Shown one piece after another: positions 1 through 7,850 of a stretch of DNA of 64,000 nt. The stretch spans positions 248,001-312,000 of the forward strand of contig NZ_WMBQ01000002.1 of NCBI RefSeq assembly GCF_009708035.1, written 5' to 3'. Origin of the DNA: Hyphomicrobium album. GTDB lineage: Bacteria; Pseudomonadota; Alphaproteobacteria; Rhizobiales; Hyphomicrobiaceae. The notes below the pieces were generated by a model. That model had not been told where the DNA came from, did no database searches, and was given only the letters and a program-made list of their open reading frames with translations. Position numbers and translations under genes: made by a program. How positions within the stretch are numbered: the first letter of the stretch is position 1; each line of letters begins with the position of its first letter.

Positions 1-585
1 GCTCAGCCGCGCCAGGTTCGACTCCGCTGCCTTGAGGCGCAACTCCGCCTCGTGGCGGCGGCTGTGCAATCCGGCGATGCCGGCCGCGTCCTCGAGTATG
101 CGGCGGCGCTGCTCGGGCTTGGCGTTGACGATCTCGCCGATCTGCCCCTGGCGCACCAGCGCCGGCGAGCGGGCGCCGGTCGCGGCGTCCTCGAACAGGA
201 TCTTGATGTCGCGGGCACGCGCCTCGCGGCTGTTGATGCGATAGGCGCTGCCCGCCTCGCGCTCGATGCGCCGGGTGATCTCGACCTGGTCGCTGTCGTT
301 GAACTCGGCCGGCGCCTTGCGTTCGTGGTTGTCGAGGAAGATCGTCACTTCCGCCGAGTTGCGGGCCGGACGCGAGTTGGTGCCGGAGAAGATCACGTCG
401 TCCATGGCGGCGGCGCGCATGCTCTTGTGCGAGGTCTCGCCCATGACCCAGCGAAGCGCTTCCAGGAGATTGGATTTGCCGCAGCCGTTCGGCCCCACGA
501 CGCCGGTGAGTCCCGGCTCGATGACCAGCTCGGTCGGCTCGACGAACGACTTGAATCCCAAAAGCCTTAGGCGAGTGATCTTCAT
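1..585 (-). CDS. smc: Chromosome segregation protein SMC, N-terminal part (runs off the window)
   Basis: The first 195 residues of an SMC ATPase, which forms the arms of the condensin-like complex that compacts and separates sister chromosomes. The start [14 protein letters not shown] is typical of alphaproteobacterial SMC. A Walker A motif GPNGCGKS lies at about residues 31-38, followed by the conserved LRWVMGE stretch. The reading frame is open to the window edge, so the coiled coil, hinge and C-terminal head lie outside. It is the first gene of a minus-strand series with two DsbA-like genes and a DUF721 gene upstream. The ATG at 585 was chosen because homologues begin at this residue. Confidence 0.95.
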   Translation of the reverse strand, partial: MKITRLRLLGFKSFVEPTELVIEPGLTGVVGPNGCGKSNLLEALRWVMGETSHKSMRAAAMDDVIFSGTNSRPARNSAEVTIFLDNHERKAPAEFNDSDQVEITRRIEREAGSAYRINSREARARDIKILFEDAATGARSPALVRQGQIGEIVNAKPEQRRRILEDAAGIAGLHSRRHEAELRLKAAESNLARLS

Positions 586-639
586 CGCGGTCCCTGCGCG
601 CAGCAAATAGCGCCGCTCAGCATAGCGGATGCAGCCGGA

Positions 640-1446
640 TCAGTTCGGCGCCCCAGCCGACGCGGTAGCCGGGCCCGCCAGCAGCGGATCGACCATCGCG
701 CGGATGTCCTCCAACGTGAGCTCCTTCTTTACGAGCTTGCCCGCAACGAAGAAGTTGGGAGTGCCCATGACACCGAGCTTGCGCCCGCGGTCTTTCACCC
801 ACTTGAGCCCATCGATCATGGCTTGATTCTCGCGACAGGCGTCGAACTGCTGGCGCGTCATCCCCACCTGCGCGGCGACCTTGAATACGGGGTCGAGGCG
901 CACCTCCTGGGAGACCCAGGCCGATTGCTGCTCCATGAATTTCCCATAGAGCGTCAGATACTTGTCAGGATTCGCGCAACGCAGCGCGACGGTCGCGGCA
1001 CCCGACGTCTTGCCGATCGGGAACTCGCGCATGATGAAGCGCACCTTGCCCGTGTCGATGTACTGCTTCTTGAGCTGCGGGAAGGTGGTGAGGTGGAAGT
1101 TGCGGCAGTGCGGGCAGGAGAGCGACGCGTATTCGACGATGGTGACGGGGGCGTCGGGGCGGCCCAACGCGAATTCCGGCAGCGTGCCGGTCACCATGAT
1201 GTCGGCGGGCGTCGGGTTCTCGATCACCTCGCGGCCGCCCGCGGGCTTCTCGCTCGGATCGGCGAAGGGATTGAATCGCTCCGGGCCTGTCGACGCTGTG
1301 TCCTCGGCGCTCGGATAGGCGCCGCCGGTGTCCGGCGCCTTGTCGGGCGTCAACTCAGTGGTCGGCGGCAACAGGGTATTGCCGCCGCACCCCGCCAGCA
1401 GGGCCGGGAGCATGAGCAGCGCAGCAAGGACGCTTATCCGGCTCAC
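640..1446 (-). CDS. DsbA-family thiol:disulfide oxidoreductase, lipoprotein form (CPHC)
   Basis: Envelope thioredoxin-fold protein of about 268 residues, expected to form or shuffle disulfides in exported proteins. A GTG start at 1446 lies 11 nt after the previous stop with a weak AGGA ahead of it. The N-terminus carries a signal peptide ending in a lipobox LAGC (Cys20), so the protein should be lipid-anchored. A proline-rich linker of about 70 residues precedes the thioredoxin domain. The active site CPHC is at 111-114 and the cis-Pro loop reads GTPNFF. The gene directly upstream encodes a second DsbA with a different active site and no lipobox, so the two look like diverged tandem paralogues in one operon. 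Confidence 0.88.
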   Translation of the reverse strand: MSRISVLAALLMLPALLAGCGGNTLLPPTTELTPDKAPDTGGAYPSAEDTASTGPERFNPFADPSEKPAGGREVIENPTPADIMVTGTLPEFALGRPDAPVTIVEYASLSCPHCRNFHLTTFPQLKKQYIDTGKVRFIMREFPIGKTSGAATVALRCANPDKYLTLYGKFMEQQSAWVSQEVRLDPVFKVAAQVGMTRQQFDACRENQAMIDGLKWVKDRGRKLGVMGTPNFFVAGKLVKKELTLEDIRAMVDPLLAGPATASAGAPN

Positions 1447-1457
1447 GATCCTATGGC

Positions 1458-2150
1458 TCAGCTCTTGGCCAGCAGCGGCTCGATCATGGCGTCGAACTTG
1501 TCCAGCGTCGGACCGCCGTCGAGCTTCTTGCCGTTGATGTAGAAGGTCGGCGTCGACTGCACGCCGAACACGTCGGAGGCGCGCGTGCGGCCGGCGGTGA
1601 TGTCGTCGAGCAGCTTCTGATCGGTCAGGCACTTGTCGAACGACTCCTGCGTGAAGCCGGCCTGCTTGGCGATCTCGAACAGCCGCGGCACGGGGTTGCC
1701 TTCGCCGAACGCCCACTCCTGCTGCTTCTCGAACATCACCTCGATCAGCGGGAAGGCTTTGTCGCCCCCGGCGCAGCGCGCCAGCATCGAGGCGGCGGCG
1801 GCGAGGTTGTCGAGCGGGAACTCGCGGAAAATGTAGCGCACCTTGCCGGTGTCGACGTACTTCTTCTTGAACTCGGGCCACACATCCTTGGTGAAGTGAG
1901 CGCAGTGGCCGCAGGTCATCGACGCGTACTCGACGACCGTCACCTTGGCGTCCGTGGGGCCGACCGCCAGGTCCGGCAAGCCGACCGGCTTCATCAGCTC
2001 CTCGACCGGCACCTCGCTCGGCCCCTTCTGCTGTTGCTGGGCGGCAACGGGGAGGGCGAGGACGGTGACGATGGCACCGGCGCAGAGGGCGGCAACGGCG
2101 GCGCGGCGCGCAAGCTCAAAACGGCCGGAGTAGAACTTCGATGCGGACAC
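1458..2150 (-). CDS. DsbA-family thiol:disulfide oxidoreductase, soluble periplasmic form (CGHC)
   Basis: A 230-residue secreted DsbA-like protein. The GTG start at 2150 is supported by a good AAGGAG about 7 nt upstream; longer in-frame starts lack such a site. A hydrophobic signal segment at about 17-37 ends ALPVAA, giving a Gln-rich mature N-terminus. The thioredoxin active site CGHC is at 80-83 and the cis-Pro loop is STPTFY. CGHC is the dipeptide seen in PDI-like and some DsbA-like enzymes, whereas the neighbouring paralogue has CPHC, so their redox potentials probably differ. The first gene of the dsbA-dsbA-smc run on the minus strand; the partner that re-oxidises it (DsbB) is not in the window. 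Confidence 0.88.
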   Translation of the reverse strand: MSASKFYSGRFELARRAAVAALCAGAIVTVLALPVAAQQQQKGPSEVPVEELMKPVGLPDLAVGPTDAKVTVVEYASMTCGHCAHFTKDVWPEFKKKYVDTGKVRYIFREFPLDNLAAAASMLARCAGGDKAFPLIEVMFEKQQEWAFGEGNPVPRLFEIAKQAGFTQESFDKCLTDQKLLDDITAGRTRASDVFGVQSTPTFYINGKKLDGGPTLDKFDAMIEPLLAKS

Positions 2151-2291
2151 GTGTGTGCTCCTTGGACGAACTACGTTATTGCGGCCCGGGCGCTCCCGCC
2201 CGACTAGCACGCTATCGGGCGTTGGAATAAGGCAAAACGGGCCGCGCTCCAAGTGAATGAAGCTTAATGCTCGCCCTGATGTAGGGGTTTT

Positions 2292-2849
2292 TCAGCGGCT
2301 TTGGGCGCGGTGCGTCAGACCGGATTTCAGGTTCGCCAGCGCCGTCCGTAGCCGCTCGTCGGCAATTCCGGCAAGCTCGGGCGCGGTGTCGGGTGTGACA
2401 GGCGCGCGCGGGGCCTCGGATGGGGCTCGGGCGCGCTCGGGTAGCGGCGCCTGCATGATGCGCAGCTCGCCGACGGCGCGGTAACCGAAATGGCCGTTGA
2501 TGCGCTCGATGATCTGTTGCGCCTTGTATTGCGCGTCGAGCGCGCGGGCCGGGTCCACCCGGACGATCAGCGTGGCGCCGGGCCGTCCTTGCGCGCCGTC
2601 TTCCACGTCGCCGCCGATGTCGACGCCGCGCGGCCATTTCAGCCGTTCCGGCGCCGTGTACTGCGCCACCTCGGCGCCGACGATGACCGCCCAATCGGTG
2701 AGCAGTGCCGCGGCGGCGAAGCCGTACTTCTCGAAGGCCTTGTGCGTCAGCTTCGGAACGTAGGTGCCGACGGCGCGTGCCGAGATGTAGCCACGCGAGT
2801 GTGGCGTCGGCGCCGTTCGGGCGCGCAGTGCTGCGGTGTTGCTGGCCAT
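2292..2849 (-). CDS. DUF721 family protein (DciA-like)
   Basis: A 185-residue protein of the DUF721 family, which includes DciA, a bacterial DnaC/DnaI-independent helicase-loading factor. The conserved part (roughly 15-115) contains the DWAVIVGAEVAQYTAPERL segment and the RVDPARALD-QYKAQQIIERIN stretch typical of the family; the C-terminal third is Pro/Ala/Arg-rich. It lies between dsbA genes and divergent mutY, an arrangement common in Hyphomicrobiales. Start ATG at 2849 gives MASNTAAL. The DciA function is inferred from family membership only. Confidence 0.85.
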   Translation of the reverse strand: MASNTAALRARTAPTPHSRGYISARAVGTYVPKLTHKAFEKYGFAAAALLTDWAVIVGAEVAQYTAPERLKWPRGVDIGGDVEDGAQGRPGATLIVRVDPARALDAQYKAQQIIERINGHFGYRAVGELRIMQAPLPERARAPSEAPRAPVTPDTAPELAGIADERLRTALANLKSGLTHRAQSR

Positions 2850-2939
2850 GCTAGGCTTAGTCCGCCTTGGAGAGTTTGCAGCGCGGTATTCGACGCTTAG
2901 CATCGCCGGATCGATTCGCGGGCGCCGGGAGACGATCCC

Positions 2940-4046
2940 TTGACTGCTGTTGCGCGAAAGCAACTGCCGCTCCGGCCGGCCGGCCCCGACACGGTCGACG
3001 CGCTGCTCGCGTGGTACGACGAGGAGCGCCGCGATCTGCCCTGGCGCGTGGCACCCGGCAAGCGTGCCGATCCCTACCGCGTCTGGCTGAGCGAGATCAT
3101 GCTGCAGCAGACGACGGTCAAAGCCGTCATCCCATTCTACGCACGCTTCCTGGCGCGCTGGCCGACCATCAAGGCGCTCGCCGCGGCGCCGCTTGACGAT
3201 GTGCTCGCCGCCTGGGCGGGGCTCGGCTACTACAGCCGCGCGCGCAACCTGCACAAGTGCGCCATCGCCGTGGTCGAGGATTTCGGCGGCAAGTTTCCCT
3301 CGACCATCGCCGAGCTGCAGAAGCTGCCCGGCATCGGCCCGTACACGGCGAACGCGATTGCCGCGATCGCCTTCGGCGAATCCGCGACGCCTGTCGACGG
3401 CAATGTCGAGCGCGTCGTCGCGCGGCTGTTCGCGGTGCGCCAATCGTTGCCGGCGGCGAAGACCGAATTGAAGCGGCTCGCCGCCACACTTACACCCGAG
3501 CGCCGTGCCGGCGACTTCGCGCAAGCGATGATGGATCTCGGCGCCGGCATCTGCACGCCGCGCCGCCCGTCGTGCCTCGTCTGTCCGGTGCAGCAGGACT
3601 GCGCCGCCGCGGCGCATGGCATTGCCGAGCAGCTGCCGATGCGGCTCGAGCGCGCCGAGCGCCCGCAGCGCGTCGGCTTCGCCTTCGTTGCCTTGCGCGA
3701 GGACGGCTGCGTGCTCGTGCGCAAGCGCGCGGAGGCGGGGCTGCTCGGCGGCATGCTGGAGGTGCCGAGCACCGCGTGGGGCGACCTGCTGCCGCCGGCC
3801 AAGGAAGCGCTGAGGTCGGCGCCGTTACGTGCCGACTGGTGGGCCGTGCCCGGCACCGTCGTGCACGTGTTCACGCATTTCCGTTTGGAGCTCATCGTCT
3901 ATCGCGCGCTGGTGCCGGCCGACGCCACGCTCACCTTCTGGGCCGAGCCGGAGCGCTGCCAGTGGGTGGCGCGCCGCGACCTGCACGCCGCGGCGCTGCC
4001 GAGCGTCATGCGCAAGGTCATCGGCCACGCGCTGAAAGAGAACTAG
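2940..4046 (+). CDS. mutY: A/G-specific adenine DNA glycosylase MutY
   Basis: A 368-residue base-excision repair enzyme removing adenine mispaired with 8-oxoguanine. The HhH motif LPGIGPYTANAI lies at 129-140. The catalytic Glu52 is in SEIMLQQT and the catalytic Asp153 in PVDGNV. The [4Fe-4S] ligands Cys205, Cys212, Cys215 and Cys221 keep the C-x6-C-x2-C-x5-C spacing. The C-terminal half is a NUDIX-like domain that in MutY recognises 8-oxoG. The start is a TTG at 2940, with GGGAGA about 9 nt upstream. It is divergent from the DUF721 gene across about 90 bp. Confidence 0.96.
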   Translation: MTAVARKQLPLRPAGPDTVDALLAWYDEERRDLPWRVAPGKRADPYRVWLSEIMLQQTTVKAVIPFYARFLARWPTIKALAAAPLDDVLAAWAGLGYYSRARNLHKCAIAVVEDFGGKFPSTIAELQKLPGIGPYTANAIAAIAFGESATPVDGNVERVVARLFAVRQSLPAAKTELKRLAATLTPERRAGDFAQAMMDLGAGICTPRRPSCLVCPVQQDCAAAAHGIAEQLPMRLERAERPQRVGFAFVALREDGCVLVRKRAEAGLLGGMLEVPSTAWGDLLPPAKEALRSAPLRADWWAVPGTVVHVFTHFRLELIVYRALVPADATLTFWAEPERCQWVARRDLHAAALPSVMRKVIGHALKEN

Positions 4047-4114
4047 CGACGTAGAGTACGCCCTGACGGCGGAACGGGGTTTGAAGCTGCGCAGTTTGGG
4101 ACACATCTACAGGT

Positions 4115-5812
4115 ATGGCCCAATCCACCGTCGCCACCTATCTCCTCGAGCGCCTGAAGCAGGCGGGGCTCAGGCATGCCTTCGGTGTGCCGGGCGACTA
4201 TGTGCTGACGTTCATGGACCGGCTGATCGAGTCCGGCATCGAGTTCGTCGGCACCTGCAATGAGCTCAACGCCGGCTATGCCGCCGACGCCTACGCGCGG
4301 ATCAACGGCATCGGTTGCATCTGTGTCACCTGGGGCGTGGGCGGCTTCAGCGCCATGAACGCCATCGCCGGCGCCTACGCCGAGCAGGTTCCCGTCGTCG
4401 TCCTCGTCGGCGGCCCGCGTACCACGCAGCGGCGCTCCTCCATGCTGCTGCATCACAGCGTCGGCGACTTCTCGACCATGCAGCAGGCGTATTCGCACAT
4501 CACCGCGGCCTCGGTCCTGCTCGACGATCCCGCCGAGGCGCCGCAGCGCATCGATCGCGCGCTCGCCCGCTGCATGGCCGAGAAGCGCCCGATCATGATC
4601 GAGATCCCCGCCGACATGGTGGACCGGCCGTGTCCCCCGCCGGGTCCCTTCGCGGCTCCCGCACGCCCGCCGTCCGATCCGGACGCGCTGGCCGAGGCGC
4701 TCGAGGAGGCCATGTCGCTGCTCTTGACGGCGAAGCGCCCGGTGATCCTGGGCGGCGTCGAGCTGCACCGTTACGGGCTGATGGATGAATTCCATCGTCT
4801 GGTGGAAGCGAGCGGCGTGCCCGTCGCCACCACGCTACTCGGCAAGACGGTGATCTCCGAGCACCACCCGCAAGCCATCGGCGTCTACGAGGGCGGCATG
4901 TCGCGGCGCGAGGTACGCGACGTCGTGGAGAAGGCGGACGTCCTGCTCTGCCTCGGCGCCTGGATCAGCGACATTTGCCTTGGCGTCAATACGGGCCGGC
5001 TCGAGGGCCGGCACATGATCCTTGCCAATTCCGGGCGTCTCAAAATCAGCCAGCACGTCTACGAGCAAGTGTGGATCGGCGATGTCGTATCGGGGCTGGC
5101 GGATCGCATGCCGGTTGCCGGCCTCACGCACCCGCCATTCACCAGCGTGTCGCGGCTGCTCGATACCGGCTTTGTCGCCGAGCCCGGCCGCAAGCTGACC
5201 GTCAGCCGTGTCATGAAGCGCATCAACGGCTTCATCGGCAACGACACGACGGTCATCGCCGAGACGGGCGACTCGATCGTTGCCGCCGCCGACCTCGTCA
5301 TGCACCACGACGTCGGCTTCATCGGCCAGGCTTTCTATCTGTCGATCGGCTACGCGCTGCCGGCGACGCTCGGCGCCTCGCTGGCCGACCCCGCGCGGCG
5401 TCCCTTGGCGCTGATCGGCGACGGCGCTTTCCAGATGAGCGCCCAAGAGCTGTCCTCGCTGTGCCGCCGCGAGAGCAATGTCATCCTGCTGCTCATGAAC
5501 AACGACGGCTACACGACCGAGCGGGTGATCCACGAGGGCTCTTACAACGACATCCAGCCGTGGGCCTACCATCGGCTGCCGGAGATATTTGGCGGCGGCT
5601 GGGGTGAGCGCGTCACGACGGAAGACGAGCTCGACGCCGCTCTCGAGCGCGCCCGCGCCAGCAATCGAGGTCCCGCATTGGTCGAGATCATGCTCGATCG
5701 CCTCGACACCTCCGAGGCGCTGAAGCGGCTCGGTGCCGAGCTATCGCCGGATAAGGGCAGGCAAGCGGCGCAACCCGTGCTGTCAGCGGTCGAGCCGGAC
5801 GCCGCGCGCTAG
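4115..5812 (+). CDS. Thiamine-diphosphate-dependent 2-oxo acid decarboxylase (pyruvate / indolepyruvate decarboxylase type)
   Basis: A 565-residue ThDP enzyme expected to decarboxylate a 2-oxo acid to an aldehyde. Unlike acetolactate synthase relatives, it has the residue set of the pyruvate/indolepyruvate decarboxylase branch: GDY with Asp28, NEL with Glu50, the His113-His114 pair in LLHHSVG, and a late Glu in TTERVIHEG (about 469). The ThDP/Mg motif runs from GDG at about 434 to NN at about 462. Substrate is not predictable: pyruvate, indolepyruvate, phenylpyruvate or a branched-chain acid are all possible. It is followed after 128 bp by a secreted thiaminase-like gene in the same direction. 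No thiamine riboswitch-like element was seen in the 68-bp leader. Confidence 0.88.
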   Translation: MAQSTVATYLLERLKQAGLRHAFGVPGDYVLTFMDRLIESGIEFVGTCNELNAGYAADAYARINGIGCICVTWGVGGFSAMNAIAGAYAEQVPVVVLVGGPRTTQRRSSMLLHHSVGDFSTMQQAYSHITAASVLLDDPAEAPQRIDRALARCMAEKRPIMIEIPADMVDRPCPPPGPFAAPARPPSDPDALAEALEEAMSLLLTAKRPVILGGVELHRYGLMDEFHRLVEASGVPVATTLLGKTVISEHHPQAIGVYEGGMSRREVRDVVEKADVLLCLGAWISDICLGVNTGRLEGRHMILANSGRLKISQHVYEQVWIGDVVSGLADRMPVAGLTHPPFTSVSRLLDTGFVAEPGRKLTVSRVMKRINGFIGNDTTVIAETGDSIVAAADLVMHHDVGFIGQAFYLSIGYALPATLGASLADPARRPLALIGDGAFQMSAQELSSLCRRESNVILLLMNNDGYTTERVIHEGSYNDIQPWAYHRLPEIFGGGWGERVTTEDELDAALERARASNRGPALVEIMLDRLDTSEALKRLGAELSPDKGRQAAQPVLSAVEPDAAR

Positions 5813-5940
5813 ACCACGCTGGTGTTGGGACAATTCAGATAACACGTGCAACTCACCGCTTGTTCGGCCGAATGAGGCCGCTAGAGTGGGCGTTCGTTTT
5901 TCACAATTCATTTCTGCATCGATATTTGGAGAGGATTGCC

Positions 5941-7185
5941 ATGCTTCGCGCCGTCCGCGGTTTGTTGATGTTGGTTGCCTTGCTTTTGACGCCCGCCGCG
6001 CAGAGCGCCGATCAATCATCCAGACAGGTCCTGAGAGCCGCACTGTTCGAGTACATTCCGGGCTACGAGGACGACCAGCTGGGGACCCTGCGCCAGGAGA
6101 TCGAAACCAGATTTGAGCGCATGTATCCGCAGGTTGACCTGCTGCTCACCAGCCCGAGCAATCGCGATGGACTTTACAGTTCCGAGGCACTGAAGAAGTG
6201 GCTTGGCGAAGAGGGCGACGAGCATTTCCATGTGATGGAAATCGACACGCAGCTGCTCGGCGATCTGGTGCTGGCAGGTGTCATTACGCCATTCTCGCCG
6301 GCTCGCACCGACAATCTGTTCGACGTTGGCATGCGCGCCGTCACGTTCGAGGGACAGGTCTATGGCGTACCGCATCTCTTGTGCGGTCATTTCCTGTTCG
6401 CAAGGGATCCGAGCCTCCTGGAAGGCCAGGGTCAAAGTGGGCTGTTGCAGAAGTTGGCGAGCGACGGTGATGACGGAGTCGATCTAGTCGGTGACTTCGA
6501 GGGAAGCTGGACCTTGCCGTCGCTTTATCTCGATGCGTGGATGGATCGGAACCCTGGCGGCGATCCAGCGAAAGCATTCAAAGATGCGCTAACCCAGCTT
6601 GACCCTTCGGTGGTCGCCGATCTTGCCAGCATGATAAAGCTCTGCGGACCGCTGGACCGGAATGTCTGCTTCTCCGGAAAATTCAATTCGCTACCGAGCA
6701 AGATGGACGGTGCAGAGGTGCTCATAGCGCCGTTTGCCATTTCCCACGCGAACACCTACGTCGGGTACTCGGAAAGCCTGCACTATATCCGCCGGTTTCC
6801 GCGCAATGAGAACGTAGCGGTTCGCTCGGCGCCGCTCGGCGACGGCGACAATCCGATACTCTTCACGGACGCGTTTGTGGTGGGCAAGAACTGTGGAGCT
6901 GATTGTCAGAGCGCGGCGGCAAAGTTTGTGGCCTTCATGAACAGCGATGAGACGATGGCCTACCTGCTCCTAGGCAAGGACATCAAGAACAACACGGTGC
7001 CGCGCTACCTTTTGCCAGCGACCAAGTCCGCGTTTTCCATCCCAGAGATAGCCCAGGACCAAACCTACGCCAGGTTCAAGGCCGATATTGTCAGGGCTGT
7101 CGCGTACCCCAACTCCGGAATCGAGGCGAACCGGAAGGCGGTCCGCAAAAAGATCACCTGCGCGATATCACCGACGGCGTGCTAG
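5941..7185 (+). CDS. Secreted thiaminase I-like protein (thiamine pyridinylase family)
   Basis: A 414-residue protein with a signal peptide (residues 1 to about 23, ending AAQSA). ATG 5941 has GGAGAGG just upstream. The mature part aligns along its length with thiaminase I, a periplasmic-binding-protein-fold enzyme that cleaves thiamine by base exchange. Shared blocks include YIPGY near 38-42, GQVYGVPHLLCGHFLF (137-153) with Cys148 at the nucleophile position (Cys113 in the Paenibacillus enzyme), YVGYSES with Glu278 at the general-base position (Glu241), PILFTD (Asp310) and RYLLPA. The Cys-to-Glu spacing is 130, close to 128 in the reference as I recall it. The gene looks less GC-rich than its flanks, suggesting transfer. 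The alternative is a thiamine or sugar binding protein, but the conserved Cys and Glu argue for the enzyme. Confidence 0.78.
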   Translation: MLRAVRGLLMLVALLLTPAAQSADQSSRQVLRAALFEYIPGYEDDQLGTLRQEIETRFERMYPQVDLLLTSPSNRDGLYSSEALKKWLGEEGDEHFHVMEIDTQLLGDLVLAGVITPFSPARTDNLFDVGMRAVTFEGQVYGVPHLLCGHFLFARDPSLLEGQGQSGLLQKLASDGDDGVDLVGDFEGSWTLPSLYLDAWMDRNPGGDPAKAFKDALTQLDPSVVADLASMIKLCGPLDRNVCFSGKFNSLPSKMDGAEVLIAPFAISHANTYVGYSESLHYIRRFPRNENVAVRSAPLGDGDNPILFTDAFVVGKNCGADCQSAAAKFVAFMNSDETMAYLLLGKDIKNNTVPRYLLPATKSAFSIPEIAQDQTYARFKADIVRAVAYPNSGIEANRKAVRKKITCAISPTAC

Positions 7186-7241
7186 GCCGCCGTGAATGAC
7201 GGCCCGCGCGGTACGGCGCCCCGACCAAAGTCATCTACCGC

Positions 7242-7481
7242 TCACTCCTCGTCGTGCAGGACGGCGAGTTGGAATTTCAGCGGCTCGTCGCAGAGCGAGC
7301 AACGCACCGGGAGGGTCGCCGGCACGCGCCAGTCAGCGCCGAAGCGGCTGATCAAGGCGTCGAGATCGAAGCGTGCGAACTCGTTGCAGTTGGACGTCGT
7401 GCAGGCGCCTTCGAGAACCATGCCGGCCGACTTGATGCCGCCGAGCGTCCAGGTCGTCAGCTCTTCCTCGTCGCCGGTCAT
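7242..7481 (-). CDS. Small hypothetical protein with zinc-ribbon-like cysteines
   Basis: A 79-residue protein of unknown function. ATG 7481 was chosen because GAGG lies about 5 nt upstream; longer starts overlap the divergent small gene. It has a C-x4-C pair (CTTSNC) in the first half and a C-x2-C pair (CSLC) near the C-terminus, which together could bind one zinc ion. The ending is acidic (LHDEE). It stands convergent to the thiaminase-like gene and divergent from the next small gene. No known family was recognised. Confidence 0.6.
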   Translation of the reverse strand: MTGDEEELTTWTLGGIKSAGMVLEGACTTSNCNEFARFDLDALISRFGADWRVPATLPVRCSLCDEPLKFQLAVLHDEE

Positions 7482-7630
7482 CGCCGCCTCACGCTGCCTG
7501 TATCCCGATAGCCGCATGATCGCTGATAAGGGGTCCCGTGTCGCTTGTGTCGCAGGCGCCGCCCTCATCGGAACTCGAATCGCGCCGTATCCGTTTTTGC
7601 GATGCAGCAACACGGAGCCGCCGAAGCTAT

Positions 7631-7840
7631 ATGTTCCCCCCGCTGGTAAGCCCCGACAATCTCGCCATTCTGCAGAAAGCCATCGACACGGCGCTCGGTC
7701 TCGCGGCCCGGCGCAATGTCGTGTTGACGGTGAACGAGCTGGCCGCCCAGTTGTCGTCCGCCTTCGAGGCGGGCGAGCGCGATCCCGTCAAACTCGCCGA
7801 GGCGGTGTTTGCACCGCCGCCCGGGATGGCGCTGCACTAG
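7631..7840 (+). CDS. Small hypothetical protein
   Basis: A 69-residue soluble protein of unknown function beginning MFPPLVSPDNLAIL. It is predicted to be mostly helical, with no signal peptide, cysteine pairs or recognisable motif. An in-frame ATG-like start farther upstream at 7538 would add 31 residues of basic low-complexity sequence and overlap the divergent gene, so 7631 is preferred. It ends 11 bp before the stop of the convergent EAL gene. Confidence 0.55.
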   Translation: MFPPLVSPDNLAILQKAIDTALGLAARRNVVLTVNELAAQLSSAFEAGERDPVKLAEAVFAPPPGMALH

Positions 7841-7850
7841 CGCCGCCGGA

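Noticed and set aside
4047-5940. A thiamine riboswitch before the decarboxylase or the thiaminase-like gene
   Set aside because: The two leaders (4047-4114, 5813-5940) lack the conserved CUGAGA and ACCUGA-type elements and paired arms of the TPP aptamer.
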